A stretch of 64,000 nt of DNA from an uncultured Clostridia bacterium (GCA_934278925.1 CAKQWJ010000001.1:62001-126000), one strand, 5' to 3'; shown: positions 53,662-61,678, counted from the stretch's first letter. A program made the numbers and translations. Notes: generated from the sequence alone by a model not told the origin.

Positions 53662-54144
53662 TTATTTCTTGCTGCGCATTTCTTTCTCTTTCATTCGAAT
53701 CTTCAGAATCATGAGTGCCTTCTTAACGTCTTCCGCCGTCATGTTGTTCTCACCGACGATATCCGACTCGATGCCCTCCGGGTTCTTGCAGATATCCACG
53801 ATATTCTTCAGATTCGGGTCGTCTACCACGAAAGTAGCCATGCTTCCGCTGAAGTTCAAACCGGAAAGCGGGATATCCCGTTCTCCCAGCTCTTTCACGC
53901 AGTTTACATAGTCCACATCGCTGTTTCCCCAGCCATCGGAGCTGACGATAACACCATCGGCACGCATGCACTCTGCCACAATTGCCGCACGTGTGCTGTT
54001 ACGAATCTTATCCACGTTATCGTCTGCCGTTCCGAACAGCAGTACCCCCATCAAATCAATACCTTCATCAGAACCTACGATGTCTACCAAAGGATCTCTG
54101 AAATGATGTAAACTTGTTTCTTTTGTTGATGGTCCAATTCCCAT
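53662..54144 (-). CDS. prdE: Proline reductase cluster protein PrdE (PrdA alpha-chain-like)
   Basis: The 160-residue protein aligns along its length with the C-terminal (alpha) part of PrdA. It starts GIGPSTKETSLHHFRDPLVD, where PrdA has CIGPASKEMSRHYWREPLVM right after its predicted cleavage site. The catalytic Cys that becomes the pyruvoyl group in PrdA is absent; Met-Gly stands there. Later blocks match too (DGVIVSSDGWGNSDVDYVNC against DGAFVTTEGFGNNHVDFTSH). It is therefore probably not a pyruvoyl enzyme. The role of PrdE is not established. GAGGTG precedes the ATG, and it follows prdD by 11 bases. Confidence 0.88.
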   Translation of the reverse strand: MGIGPSTKETSLHHFRDPLVDIVGSDEGIDLMGVLLFGTADDNVDKIRNSTRAAIVAECMRADGVIVSSDGWGNSDVDYVNCVKELGERDIPLSGLNFSGSMATFVVDDPNLKNIVDICKNPEGIESDIVGENNMTAEDVKKALMILKIRMKEKEMRSKK

Positions 54145-54155
54145 AATCGCACCTC

Positions 54156-54923
54156 CTACTGCATGGATCTTATAATGCCGTCCCGGTACTCGTTCGGTGT
54201 CAGCATTACCGGCATATTGCCCATTTCAATAATTGATTTTCCGCCTTCCACGCCCGAAGGTTCATTCGGGAACAGGTGAGTATCGTACATCGCACCCTGC
54301 CCGGCAACCTGACGGATAATCAGTACACGCTTCTGACCCGGGCGAACCGTGTCATGGTACTCATGACGCTCGGTGCATTTATTTCCGTTAAATTTCTTAA
54401 GAATGTCTCTGTATACCTGAATAAAATCATCACACGCTGCGTGTCCCTGGAACGCACCTTTCCGCTCCTGACCCATGGCAGCCTCAAAAGTAACATCAAA
54501 AGAAATAATATAGTCGTTTTCATCCGGAGTTCCGGCTCTGCCAAGAACCAACTTCTCCTTAAGGTTTCCTTCCGAAGATCCGAATTCGTGGGTCTGTTTT
54601 CCGTTCACATCCACACCGGTAAGCATCACATAGACGCCGGTAACAGTATGGGTGATTCCATCTCCGCATTTGCCCAGTACCTTCGTTGAAATCGGAACGA
54701 TGTCCATAATCGTGTTCGTCCAACGATCATGATCTCCCGGCTTGATAATCTGGATATCAATCTTGTTGATGGTATCATACTTTTTCACCAAATCCGGAAT
54801 CATATCTTTCGAAACGGTAAACTTACCGTCCATCGTCATTGTGCAAGCATCTCCAAATTCCACTTCATTCATATGGAATGCTTTAATCACCAGTCTTCTC
54901 AAATCAATTTCTTTAACAGCCAT
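54156..54923 (-). CDS. prdD: Proline reductase cluster protein PrdD (PrdA beta-chain-like)
   Basis: The 255 residues match the middle (beta) part of PrdA, about residues 168-420. Shared blocks are NTIMDIVPISTKVLGKCGDG against QTVMDIQPIACKADTDMELG, HEFGSSEGNLKEKLVLGRAG against GEFGSSEGYLDENMQWGRPG, and AGQGAMYDTHLFPNEPSGV against MGQGAMHDNFLFPTEPVGV. It ends (EYRDGIIRSMQ) just where PrdA has LEVLDGCIHALT before the cleavage point. PrdD and PrdE together thus look like an already separated, non-pyruvoyl copy of PrdA. Function unknown; a structural or assembly partner is possible. GAGGTA precedes the ATG. Confidence 0.88.
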   Translation of the reverse strand: MAVKEIDLRRLVIKAFHMNEVEFGDACTMTMDGKFTVSKDMIPDLVKKYDTINKIDIQIIKPGDHDRWTNTIMDIVPISTKVLGKCGDGITHTVTGVYVMLTGVDVNGKQTHEFGSSEGNLKEKLVLGRAGTPDENDYIISFDVTFEAAMGQERKGAFQGHAACDDFIQVYRDILKKFNGNKCTERHEYHDTVRPGQKRVLIIRQVAGQGAMYDTHLFPNEPSGVEGGKSIIEMGNMPVMLTPNEYRDGIIRSMQ

Positions 54924-55003
54924 AACAATACCTCATTTTAGGATAAATGGGGCAGAATAAATATTCTGCCCCATCTTCGTTTCCGATGTCCTATTAAGTT
55001 GGA

Positions 55004-55729
55004 CTAGATTACTGCGTGATATTCGAATGGCAGCGGAACAATCTTTCCCGGAGTCTGAATCTTCTCCAGCTGTTCCAGAGTTGCCTTTACGATACCAGTC
55101 TGCATCTCAACGTTGTGTGGTTCACCAGCGTTTGCACCCATCGGTACCATAGGAGCTACGGCACGAGGTGTACCAGCCTGTCTTACAACAGGAGGCAGTG
55201 CTGCGATGATTACAGTCGGAATGCCGATGGACTCAATTGCTCTCTGCACGATTGTTGCAGAGCGGTGGCAAGTTCCTCATCCAGCGGTCATCATAACTGC
55301 GTCAACGTTCTCTTCTTTCAGTCTCTTTGCGATTTCCGGACCTGTGTAGTTGGTGAATCTTTCGATGTTTCCACCACCACCCATGAATCCATAGTGGTAA
55401 GGAGCAGTTCCCTTGATGAATCCTTCTGCAGCCAGCTCATGCAGTCTGGAGATCGGATACATGCAGTTGATGTCCTTATTTACGTCAGAGTTATCGTAAC
55501 CACCGTGAGTTACCATCAGTTCTTCTTCCGGAGTATCATCTGCGATTTCTCTGAAAGTGAAGTCACCGGCAAGATTGAATCTTTCCTGGTCTGTTCTATG
55601 TACACCTGCAGCTGTAGCCAGAGCAACAACCATCTCGGTGAGTGGCTTTGTTACTGGAGCCCATACCGACTTCGGTGTAATAGGTACAAAGATTTCAGAT
55701 TGTAAACCTTTTACAACTGTCATACTCAT
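55004..55729 (-). CDS. prdB: D-proline reductase selenocysteine subunit PrdB (in-frame UGA)
   Basis: PrdB is the selenoprotein subunit of D-proline reductase, which cleaves the proline ring to 5-aminovalerate. The gene is one 241-codon frame interrupted by TGA at 55279-55277. The residues before it (VDAVMMTAG) and after it (GTCHRSATIVQRAIESIG) restore the known AG-Sec-GTCHRS active site, with Sec at residue 151. A hairpin 14 bases downstream is a fitting SECIS element. The N-terminal half (FNLAGDFTFREI, THGGYDNSD, MGGGGNIERFTNYTGPEIA) and the C-terminal half read as one family member of normal length. A simple gene caller would report two broken genes (55277-55729 and 55004-55249). It needs selA/B/C/D, which are not in the window. 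Confidence 0.95.
55242..55262 (-). promoter_or_regulatory. SECIS-like hairpin for PrdB selenocysteine insertion
   Basis: On the minus strand CTCTGCA (55262-55256) pairs with TGCAGAG (55248-55242) around the 7-base loop ACAATCG. It starts 14 bases after the UGA, inside the reading frame, as bacterial SECIS elements do. Confidence 0.75.
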
Positions 55730-55734
55730 TTGTA

Positions 55735-56016
55735 TTATTCCTCCTCGATATTTTCTGTTGGCGCCAAATCATATTGACGTCTTCTACGCGCATCTATATT
55801 GCTGATATACTTTTCGTTGACTTCCGGTCCTTCCTGTTCAATGAAGCTCATATTCCAGGCTACCGTCTGACCAACCTTCAACTCCGTATCGGAGATAATC
55901 ATTCTCATCGGAACCAGCAGGTATCCAAGTCGTCCCTTGAGGTCGATTCCAACACCTTCGTCGTGAACCTCCACGATTATTCCTTCCATCTTGATTATCT
56001 TATCACCGTACTTCAT
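55735..56016 (-). CDS. Small prd-cluster protein between prdA and prdB
   Basis: A 93-residue soluble protein in the same position as the small gene between prdA and prdB in other clostridia (annotated there, as I recall, as a CBO2463/CBO2479-domain protein). It starts MKYGDKIIKMEGIIVEVHDEG (here in pieces: IIKMEGIIVEVHDEGVGIDL), a beta-rich OB- or SH3-like pattern, and ends with an acidic tail (LAPTENIEEE). There is no catalytic motif. Strong AAGGAG before the ATG and tight spacing to prdB (about five bases) point to coordinate synthesis. A role in maturation or assembly of the reductase is inference. Confidence 0.75.
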   Translation of the reverse strand: MKYGDKIIKMEGIIVEVHDEGVGIDLKGRLGYLLVPMRMIISDTELKVGQTVAWNMSFIEQEGPEVNEKYISNIDARRRRQYDLAPTENIEEE

Positions 56017-56038
56017 CTGTATATCTCCTTACTATAGA

Positions 56039-57907
56039 TTAGTCGTATTTAGCCTTTCTCTTCTCACTCATTGGCAGGCTCTGCTCGTTCTCAACCAGTT
56101 CGATCTTCTCGCCGGTAGCCTTCTCAATCAGCTCGATGTTGTTCTGCTTAACGTTTGCGTTGTAGTGTCTTTCCGGAGCCTTGATTTCCTCGCCGGCCAT
56201 CTTAGCCTTCAGCATAGCCAGTCCACGAATAGCGTCTTCTTCGCAGAGAGTGTTGCAAGCCAGTACTTCGTTCTCGATACCGGACATAGACTTGTTGTTG
56301 TCTACCATTGCATCGCAGTACTTGTTACCGGTTACCAGTGCACCCTGTACAGCGCAGAAGGAGAATCCAACAACCGGAATTCCTCTCTTACCAATCTGCT
56401 CGATGTGGGAAGTGAAGTCAACGTGGTTGTTTCCGAATCCTTCGGTTGTAACGAAAGCACCATCAACGTTCATGGATTCAACCATCTGTCCCAGTCTTCT
56501 GGATACATAGAACTTATCGGTGTTTGCCTGTGGGGAACCAACGAAGATAACGCCTACGCAGTCAACGTCTTCATCGTGTACAGCGCCCATTACCAGCGGC
56601 TCTCTCCAGTAGTGTCTGGACATTTCCTTGGAAGCCGGTCCGATGCATGTCAGAGCGTGGATACAACCATCCAGTACTTCCAGTGGGTTAGCAGCTACAG
56701 GAACGTTACCCAGGTCTACGTTCGGCTTTGCGCCCAGAACGCCAACCGGCTCAGTTGGGAACAGGAAGTTATCGTGCATTGCGCCCTGACCCATGATTTC
56801 CTTAACTACTACAATCTTCTTCTTTCCAGGGTGTCTGGTCTGCTGCAGAACCTGAGTATCTACAACCTGCTCATCGGTCAGGTCTCTTCTCATAGCTTCT
56901 CTGATTTCGGAAGTTACGTGGTCAACTGCAGTGTGGATTGCGATAGGTCCCGGTCTCTCCATGTTCTTCTTTCTGTCGATAACGGCTTCATACTTAATCA
57001 TGATTTCGCCCTTATCTACAGCACCCGGACGGCCCCACTGCATGTTCTCGTCGAGGTAACCCTCGGAAGAACCGAACTCACCAACCTGAACGCCTTCTTC
57101 GGTAACACCGGTTACAACGGTAACTACGCCGTCCAGAACCATGGTCTCACCTTCGCCCAGCTCCATGTCGGTATCTGCCTTACAAGCGATTGGCTGAATG
57201 TCCATTACGGTCTGAGAATAAGTGTGATACTGATCCGGGTTGATGATTTCAACCTTCATGCTCTGAACCAGTGCCTGAGCTTCTGCACCTTCGGTAGCTG
57301 CTGCTTCACGAACGTACAGGGTAGTACCCTCAATCTTTGTCTCGTCACCAAGAACAACCTTGTCGATCTTGTAGTGCTTTCTGGTCATCTCTCTTACGAC
57401 AACTTCTTCCTCTTCAGCTGCTGCTGCCGGAGCTGCTGCTGCAACCGGAGCTACTACTGTTGCTTCTGCCGGAGCTGCTGCGCCTGCACCAACGCCTGCC
57501 GGGATTTCGATGTCGATGTTCTTACCTTCTCCGATGTGGAGTTTGATTGTGCCGCCTGCTACTGCAACCGGAGCTGCTGCTGCAACCGGAGCTGCTACTT
57601 CAGCTGCTGCCTCTTCTGCAGGAGCTTCTTCCTCTGCTGCCTCTTCCTCTGCTGCATCGTACTTATCAACGATGTCCGGAGTAATTGGTGTCAGGGAATC
57701 TACAGTCTTAGTTAATTTCGATCCATTCAGAACCTGGCCAAGCTTAAGAGCGCCATCTGTGTTCAGAAGTCCGGAATCGATGAGGTCTGGGAAAATTGCC
57801 GGATCCTCAAAGTTCGCAGGCTCCAGAACTGTGCCTTCTTCTGCTCTGCAGCACAGTACTGCTGGGTCGTTCGCATGTTGTTTAGCTGTTTCAGCTGTGA
57901 TTGACAT
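56039..57907 (-). CDS. prdA: D-proline reductase proprotein PrdA
   Basis: PrdA is the pyruvoyl-type subunit of D-proline reductase, made as a proprotein that cleaves itself. The 622 residues divide into an N-domain (1-135), an Ala/Pro/Glu-rich linker (about 84-170, with runs such as AAPVAAAAPVAVAGG), the beta part (170-420) and the alpha part (421-622). The predicted cleavage is Thr420-Cys421 in GCIHALTCIGPASKEM, where Cys becomes the pyruvoyl group. Conserved blocks include GEFGSSEGYL and MGQGAMHDNFLFPTEP. The frame runs back to 57997, but AAGGAGG before the ATG at 57907 and the MSITAETAKQHANDP start settle the start. A paralogue of its N-domain stands alone at 61078. Confidence 0.95.
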   Translation of the reverse strand: MSITAETAKQHANDPAVLCCRAEEGTVLEPANFEDPAIFPDLIDSGLLNTDGALKLGQVLNGSKLTKTVDSLTPITPDIVDKYDAAEEEAAEEEAPAEEAAAEVAAPVAAAAPVAVAGGTIKLHIGEGKNIDIEIPAGVGAGAAAPAEATVVAPVAAAAPAAAAEEEEVVVREMTRKHYKIDKVVLGDETKIEGTTLYVREAAATEGAEAQALVQSMKVEIINPDQYHTYSQTVMDIQPIACKADTDMELGEGETMVLDGVVTVVTGVTEEGVQVGEFGSSEGYLDENMQWGRPGAVDKGEIMIKYEAVIDRKKNMERPGPIAIHTAVDHVTSEIREAMRRDLTDEQVVDTQVLQQTRHPGKKKIVVVKEIMGQGAMHDNFLFPTEPVGVLGAKPNVDLGNVPVAANPLEVLDGCIHALTCIGPASKEMSRHYWREPLVMGAVHDEDVDCVGVIFVGSPQANTDKFYVSRRLGQMVESMNVDGAFVTTEGFGNNHVDFTSHIEQIGKRGIPVVGFSFCAVQGALVTGNKYCDAMVDNNKSMSGIENEVLACNTLCEEDAIRGLAMLKAKMAGEEIKAPERHYNANVKQNNIELIEKATGEKIELVENEQSLPMSEKRKAKYD

Positions 57908-58034
57908 ATCGATCTTCCTCCTTAAAATGTTTTGCCTTGCATTTGCAAATATATATTTATTCACTCCGCCGCACCGACAATCGGGGTCTGCCGGCACAGC
58001 AAAGGAAAATAAATATCTACTTTATATATATAAC

Positions 58035-58063
58035 TAGGGCAATGCAGCATTCACACTGCCCTA
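58035..58063 (-). terminator. Hairpin between prdC and prdA
   Basis: TAGGGCA (58035-58041) pairs with TGCCCTA (58057-58063), with an inner imperfect stem. On the minus strand it follows prdC by about 12 bases and is followed by TTATATATATAAAG, not a true T run. It may reduce read-through or mark an RNA processing site. The rest of 57908-58034 holds a GC-rich patch and the prdA ribosome binding site. Confidence 0.5.
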
Positions 58064-58075
58064 ATTATTCAAATA

Positions 58076-59422
58076 TTAGTTGTTCTCTACGTTATCTACA
58101 ACGTTGAGATCCTGATCCACCTGCTTGGACACTCTCAGTGTTCTGTACAGCGGGTGATCTACCGCTCTCATAACGTGGTCGGTCATGTGCAGAACCTTCA
58201 GGCCCATCTTCGGACCGGATGCCATAACTGTGTTGGAGCAGTCAGAGCAGTTTCCGATGATGATGTATTCGCACTTATCCTTCTTGAACTGCAGGTTGTT
58301 CGCAACCTGTCCCGGGCAGTTACCCGGTCTCTCGCACTTTCTGGATCCGTTCGGCTGTTCCTGAGCCTGCTTGCAGTAGCACAGAGATACTTCTTTTGCA
58401 TTGTACTTCTTTGCCAGATCACGCATTCTTTCAAGGTTTCCGCCGCATGCACATACCAGAATTCCCAGGTTTGCTCCGTGGAGATCCAGGAACGGCATGG
58501 ATACCAGAATTGCTCCGGTGTTTTTGCAAATCGGTTCGTCAACGGTGCAAGCTCTTCCGGTGAATGCACCACCCATGATAATTTCACCGTAGTCGCCATC
58601 GATGCCACCGGCTCTCTCGATCAGGGAACCTACGCTGGTACCAACCGGTACGTCTACGAATACGTGAGCATCGTGACCACCGTTCAGCTTACCTCTTACG
58701 GTCAGGTTCTTCAAGAAAGAAGGCTTTCTTTCGTCGATTGCTTCTGCTACTCTTGCGCAGGTCTCACTGTTGATTACAACGGCCTTTGCTGCACTTGGGA
58801 GCTGGCTTGGCTCCAGTTCGATGCCAAGACATTCTCTTACAACGGCTCTTTCTTCACCCATCGGATAGATATCCGGAAGCAGGTGTCTCGAGATTGCCGG
58901 TTCATCTGCAAGAAGCTCGTCCAGCTTTACAATAGTATCGTGATGTTTCTTCTTAATAGCGATGATTGCTTTGTCAGCTCCGGAGATTTCCATCGCATAC
59001 TTGACACCCTTGATTACCTTCTCAGGCTCTCTGTCAAGCTGTTCGATGTTGTGAGCCAGTCCCGGTTCACACTCGGAAGCGTTAACCAGAATGTATCCGT
59101 CTCCATCGAAGTGAGTGTCCAGCTTGATTCCGGTCGGGAATCCTGCTCCACCCATTCCGACAACACCTGCTGCCTTAACCATTTCCAGCGGTGTTCCTTC
59201 CGGAATCTTCTCATAATCTTCGCTCTGCTCTTCATCTGGTTTGATGATGATTCTGTCTTCTAATACATCTTCAACAACACCGTCAGCGCTGGAGAAAATG
59301 TTTGCTCCAAGACCTGTTGGCTCAGCGATCAGAGTACCTCTTCTGACTTTGTCACCTTTTTTGACAACCGGTGCACAAGGCTTACCAACATGTTGTCTTA
59401 ACAGAATTTGCAAATTTTCCAT
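58076..59422 (-). CDS. prdC: Proline reductase-associated electron transfer protein PrdC (RnfC-like)
   Basis: The 448-residue protein is related to RnfC/NqrA-type flavin and iron-sulfur proteins and is thought to pass electrons (from NADH, possibly via Rnf) to proline reductase. It has a biotinyl-like start (KPCAPVVKKGDKVRRGTLIAEP in pieces: VVKKGDKVRRGTLIAE), GMGGAGFPTGIKLDTHF (about 90-106) and INASECEPG-like VNASECEPGLAHN (about 113). IMGGAFTGRACTVDEPICKN (about 285) and cysteine-rich stretches follow (CACGGN; CYCKQAQEQPNGSRKC; GNCPGQ; GNCSDCSN). PrdC of C. difficile is, as I recall, a selenoprotein; no in-frame UGA is present here, so Cys would replace Sec. AAGGAG precedes the ATG. It is the first gene of the operon. 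Confidence 0.9.
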   Translation of the reverse strand: MENLQILLRQHVGKPCAPVVKKGDKVRRGTLIAEPTGLGANIFSSADGVVEDVLEDRIIIKPDEEQSEDYEKIPEGTPLEMVKAAGVVGMGGAGFPTGIKLDTHFDGDGYILVNASECEPGLAHNIEQLDREPEKVIKGVKYAMEISGADKAIIAIKKKHHDTIVKLDELLADEPAISRHLLPDIYPMGEERAVVRECLGIELEPSQLPSAAKAVVINSETCARVAEAIDERKPSFLKNLTVRGKLNGGHDAHVFVDVPVGTSVGSLIERAGGIDGDYGEIIMGGAFTGRACTVDEPICKNTGAILVSMPFLDLHGANLGILVCACGGNLERMRDLAKKYNAKEVSLCYCKQAQEQPNGSRKCERPGNCPGQVANNLQFKKDKCEYIIIGNCSDCSNTVMASGPKMGLKVLHMTDHVMRAVDHPLYRTLRVSKQVDQDLNVVDNVENN

Positions 59423-59855
59423 GACACAATCTCTCCTTAAATTTTTTCCTGAATTGGCTACTATTTGAATTTCATTACAAATTATCGCCCTTTTACATAA
59501 TGAATATTATCACAGAATTCTATTCAAATCAACGATATAATAATTTCCAGCATTGAAAAACTCTATAATACATCTTTTTACATTTTTCTTTTTTATTCCT
59601 TTATTTTAAAGGCTTTCCAGCGGTGTCCTCTGACTTTTTTAACGTTTTTTTATTCTTGTTTGTTAAATAACTGTTAGATAATCCCTATGATTCTTATCAT
59701 GCTGTTTTATCATGACATGCATTTGTTATTGTTATGCTGACATTATAAATTGTGATATTGACATTGTGAAATTCTCGTCTATAATGAGATTATAAATTGT
59801 AGATTATTTAACCTACATCATTTACAAGCGACCTAATCTAAGGAGGTATTTAGCT
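59423..59855. other. Divergent AT-rich regulatory region between prdC and prdF
   Basis: This region is very AT-rich and has no gene. The prdF promoter lies at 59758-59785. On the prdC side TTGATT at about 59538-59533 and TAATAT or GATAAT about 16 bases on are a weak candidate promoter. I searched for the -24/-12 sigma-54 pattern (TGGCAC-N5-TTGC) expected if a PrdR-type activator worked here and found none. Confidence 0.6.
59742..59800 (+). promoter_or_regulatory. prdF promoter flanked by a 12-base direct repeat
   Basis: TTGACA (59758-59763), 16 bases and TATAAT (59780-59785) form the promoter. The word ATTATAAATTGT occurs at 59742-59753 and again at 59789-59800, so one copy lies upstream of the -35 and the other at the start site. 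A related AAATTGTG occurs in the TauE/SafE promoter (51038-51045). Confidence 0.65.
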
Positions 59856-60905
59856 ATGGCATTTGAACCTAAGGTAAACATCGATCTGTACACCGATCAT
59901 GTTAGAACAATCGAAGCACACACATCCGGTGAGTACTGCAGAGTTGCTCTTGACTGCCCTGAAATGAAGGGAAACACAATGATTGAAAAGAAGCACTATC
60001 TGGAGGAACACCACGATGATTTCAGAACCATGCTGATGCATGAGCCTCGTGGACACCACGATATGTTCGGTGCTATTCTGTGCGAGCCAATTCACGAAGA
60101 AGCAGACTTCGGTATCTTCTTCCTGGATGCAGGCGGCTGGCTGAACATGTGCGGACACTGCTCCATCGGTGCAGCAACCGTTATTCTGGAAGCAGGCCTC
60201 ATGGAAATGAAGGAACCTCAGACCACCGTTAAACTGGATGCTCCTGCCGGCGTAATCACTCTGGTAGCAGACTGCAAGGACGGCAAGGTTACCGGTGTTA
60301 CCCTGACTAACGTACCTGCATTCGTATATAAGAAAGACCTGAAGCTGGAATATCAGGGCAAGGAAGTAACTTATGACCTGTCCTTCGGCGGATCCTTCTT
60401 CATCATGGTTGATACCGAGAAGAACTTCGGCATCAAGGTTGGTCCGGACACTGCAAAGTTCCTCAAGGACTTCTCCAGCTATGCTCTTCAGGAAGTTAAC
60501 AAGACTGTTGAAATTCAGCACCCTGAACTGGACATCACCACAGCAGACCTGGTTGAGAACTACTCCACCGTTGATAATCCGGAACCGGATATGCTGACTC
60601 TGAGAAACCTGGTAGTATTCGGCGATCCTAAGGATCCTCAGCTGGATCGTTCCCCATGCGGAACCGGTACTTCTGCAAAGCAGGCTCTCCTGCACTCTCT
60701 GGGCGAACTGGACGTAGATGTTCCATTCACTTATGAATCCTTCATCAGCACTAAGTTCATCGGCAGAATCCTGGAAGAAACCAAGGTTGGCGATTATGAT
60801 GCTGTTATCCCAACTGTTAAGGGCGCTGCTTACCTCTGCGGTGAAGCAACATGGTTCTGCGATCCGGACGATCCAATGACCAAGGGCTTCGTTGTTCCTC
60901 AGTAA
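59856..60905 (+). CDS. prdF: Proline racemase PrdF
   Basis: PrdF interconverts L- and D-proline, feeding D-proline to the reductase. The 349 residues are a cofactor-independent two-cysteine racemase: Cys99 in LNMCGHCSIGAAT and Cys268 in DRSPCGTGTSAKQ are the acid/base pair. Both cysteines intact favours racemase over hydroxyproline-type relatives, where one residue differs. DAPAGVITLVAD (about 128) and FGGSFFIMVD (about 177) are family blocks. AAGGAGG precedes the ATG. It has its own promoter and terminator and is transcribed away from the prdC-prdE operon. Confidence 0.95.
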   Translation: MAFEPKVNIDLYTDHVRTIEAHTSGEYCRVALDCPEMKGNTMIEKKHYLEEHHDDFRTMLMHEPRGHHDMFGAILCEPIHEEADFGIFFLDAGGWLNMCGHCSIGAATVILEAGLMEMKEPQTTVKLDAPAGVITLVADCKDGKVTGVTLTNVPAFVYKKDLKLEYQGKEVTYDLSFGGSFFIMVDTEKNFGIKVGPDTAKFLKDFSSYALQEVNKTVEIQHPELDITTADLVENYSTVDNPEPDMLTLRNLVVFGDPKDPQLDRSPCGTGTSAKQALLHSLGELDVDVPFTYESFISTKFIGRILEETKVGDYDAVIPTVKGAAYLCGEATWFCDPDDPMTKGFVVPQ

Positions 60906-60928
60906 ACGACATTTTTAGAAGTGTAACA

Positions 60929-60966
60929 AAATCGGTCAGACTCATCGAGTCTGACCGATTTCTTTT
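60929..60966 (+). terminator. Intrinsic terminator after prdF
   Basis: AAATCGGTCAGACTC (60929-60943) pairs perfectly with GAGTCTGACCGATTT (60947-60961), followed by CTTTT. Confidence 0.92.
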
Positions 60967-61003
60967 GCAACGATTATCGATAAAAATATATTTCTCATGC
61001 AAG

Positions 61004-61030
61004 CAAAACCGGCTGCAATCACACAGCCGG
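61004..61030 (-). terminator. Terminator of the PrdA N-domain gene
   Basis: On the minus strand CCGGCTG (61030-61024) pairs with CAGCCGG (61015-61009), followed by TTTTGCTTG. Confidence 0.7.
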
Positions 61031-61077
61031 CCCTAAGGAGTTATATCGCATTTGTTATTACCCCGAATAATCCCATC

Positions 61078-61497
61078 TTACAGTGGGAACTCAATAGCGA
61101 TGTCTTTACCTTCTCCAATGTAAAGCTTCAGAACGCCGCCTGCAGCTCTCATTGTTACACCGCTTACAGAACCAGCAACAGCCGGTGCAGCAACTTCTGT
61201 GCTTTCCTCTTCTTCTGCTTCCTCTTCTGCCTCATCTGCAACCTCATCGTATTTATCAACGATGTCCGGTGTGATTGGTGTCAGAGAATCAACAGTCTTG
61301 GTCAGTGTGGAACCATTCAGAACCTGTCCGATTGTCAGAGCGCCATCTACGCTCAGAAGACCGGTATCAATCAGGTCCGGGAAGATTGCCGGATCTTCAA
61401 AGTTTGCCGGCTCCAATTTGGTTCCTGCTTCTGCTCTGCAGCACAGTACTGCCGGATCGTTCTTGTGCGCTGCTGCGGTTTCTGCTGTAATAGACAT
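61078..61497 (-). CDS. Stand-alone paralogue of the PrdA N-terminal domain
   Basis: The 139-residue protein starts MSITAETAAAHKNDPAVLCC and follows PrdA closely through NFEDPAIFPDLIDTGLL, LNGSTLTKTVDSL and TPITPDIVDKYDE. It then has a shorter acidic linker (EEEAEEEESTEVAAPAVAG) and ends LKLYIGEGKDIAIEFPL, which matches IKLHIGEGKNIDIEIPAG of PrdA near residues 121-138. The frame is clean and ends just after the domain, with GGAGGG before the ATG and a terminator behind it. So it looks like a real small gene rather than a decayed prdA. With PrdD and PrdE it completes a split version of PrdA. Function unknown; a chaperone, decoy or assembly subunit is possible. Confidence 0.88.
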   Translation of the reverse strand: MSITAETAAAHKNDPAVLCCRAEAGTKLEPANFEDPAIFPDLIDTGLLSVDGALTIGQVLNGSTLTKTVDSLTPITPDIVDKYDEVADEAEEEAEEEESTEVAAPAVAGSVSGVTMRAAGGVLKLYIGEGKDIAIEFPL

Positions 61498-61649
61498 AAT
61501 AAAAACCCTCCATTCATTTTCTCTATCTTACGGTTATATAGTAGCACACATGGAGCACTTCGTTACATTGAAAAAATCTATCACAATAAGTAATGATATA
61601 GGTTTTCTCTAAACAAAATGTGATTTTTAATATTTTTCTGATTTTTATG

Positions 61650-61678
61650 TTGACATATTACCCATACTGAGATATACT
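61650..61678 (+). promoter_or_regulatory. tRNA-Arg promoter
   Basis: TTGACA (61650-61655), 17 bases and TATACT (61673-61678) lie 16 bases upstream of the tRNA. Confidence 0.8.

Noticed and set aside
55004..55729. prdB as a pseudogene with a nonsense mutation
   Set aside because: The TGA sits exactly at the known selenocysteine position, with a SECIS-like hairpin behind it and intact sequence on both sides.
57908..58075. Sigma-54 promoter for prdA
   Set aside because: No TGGC-N8-TTGC type pattern with correct spacing was found in this gap or in 59423-59855.
61078..61497. Truncated prdA pseudogene
   Set aside because: It has its own ribosome binding site, a clean end after the domain, a terminator and conserved sequence through the domain, so it reads as a real small gene.
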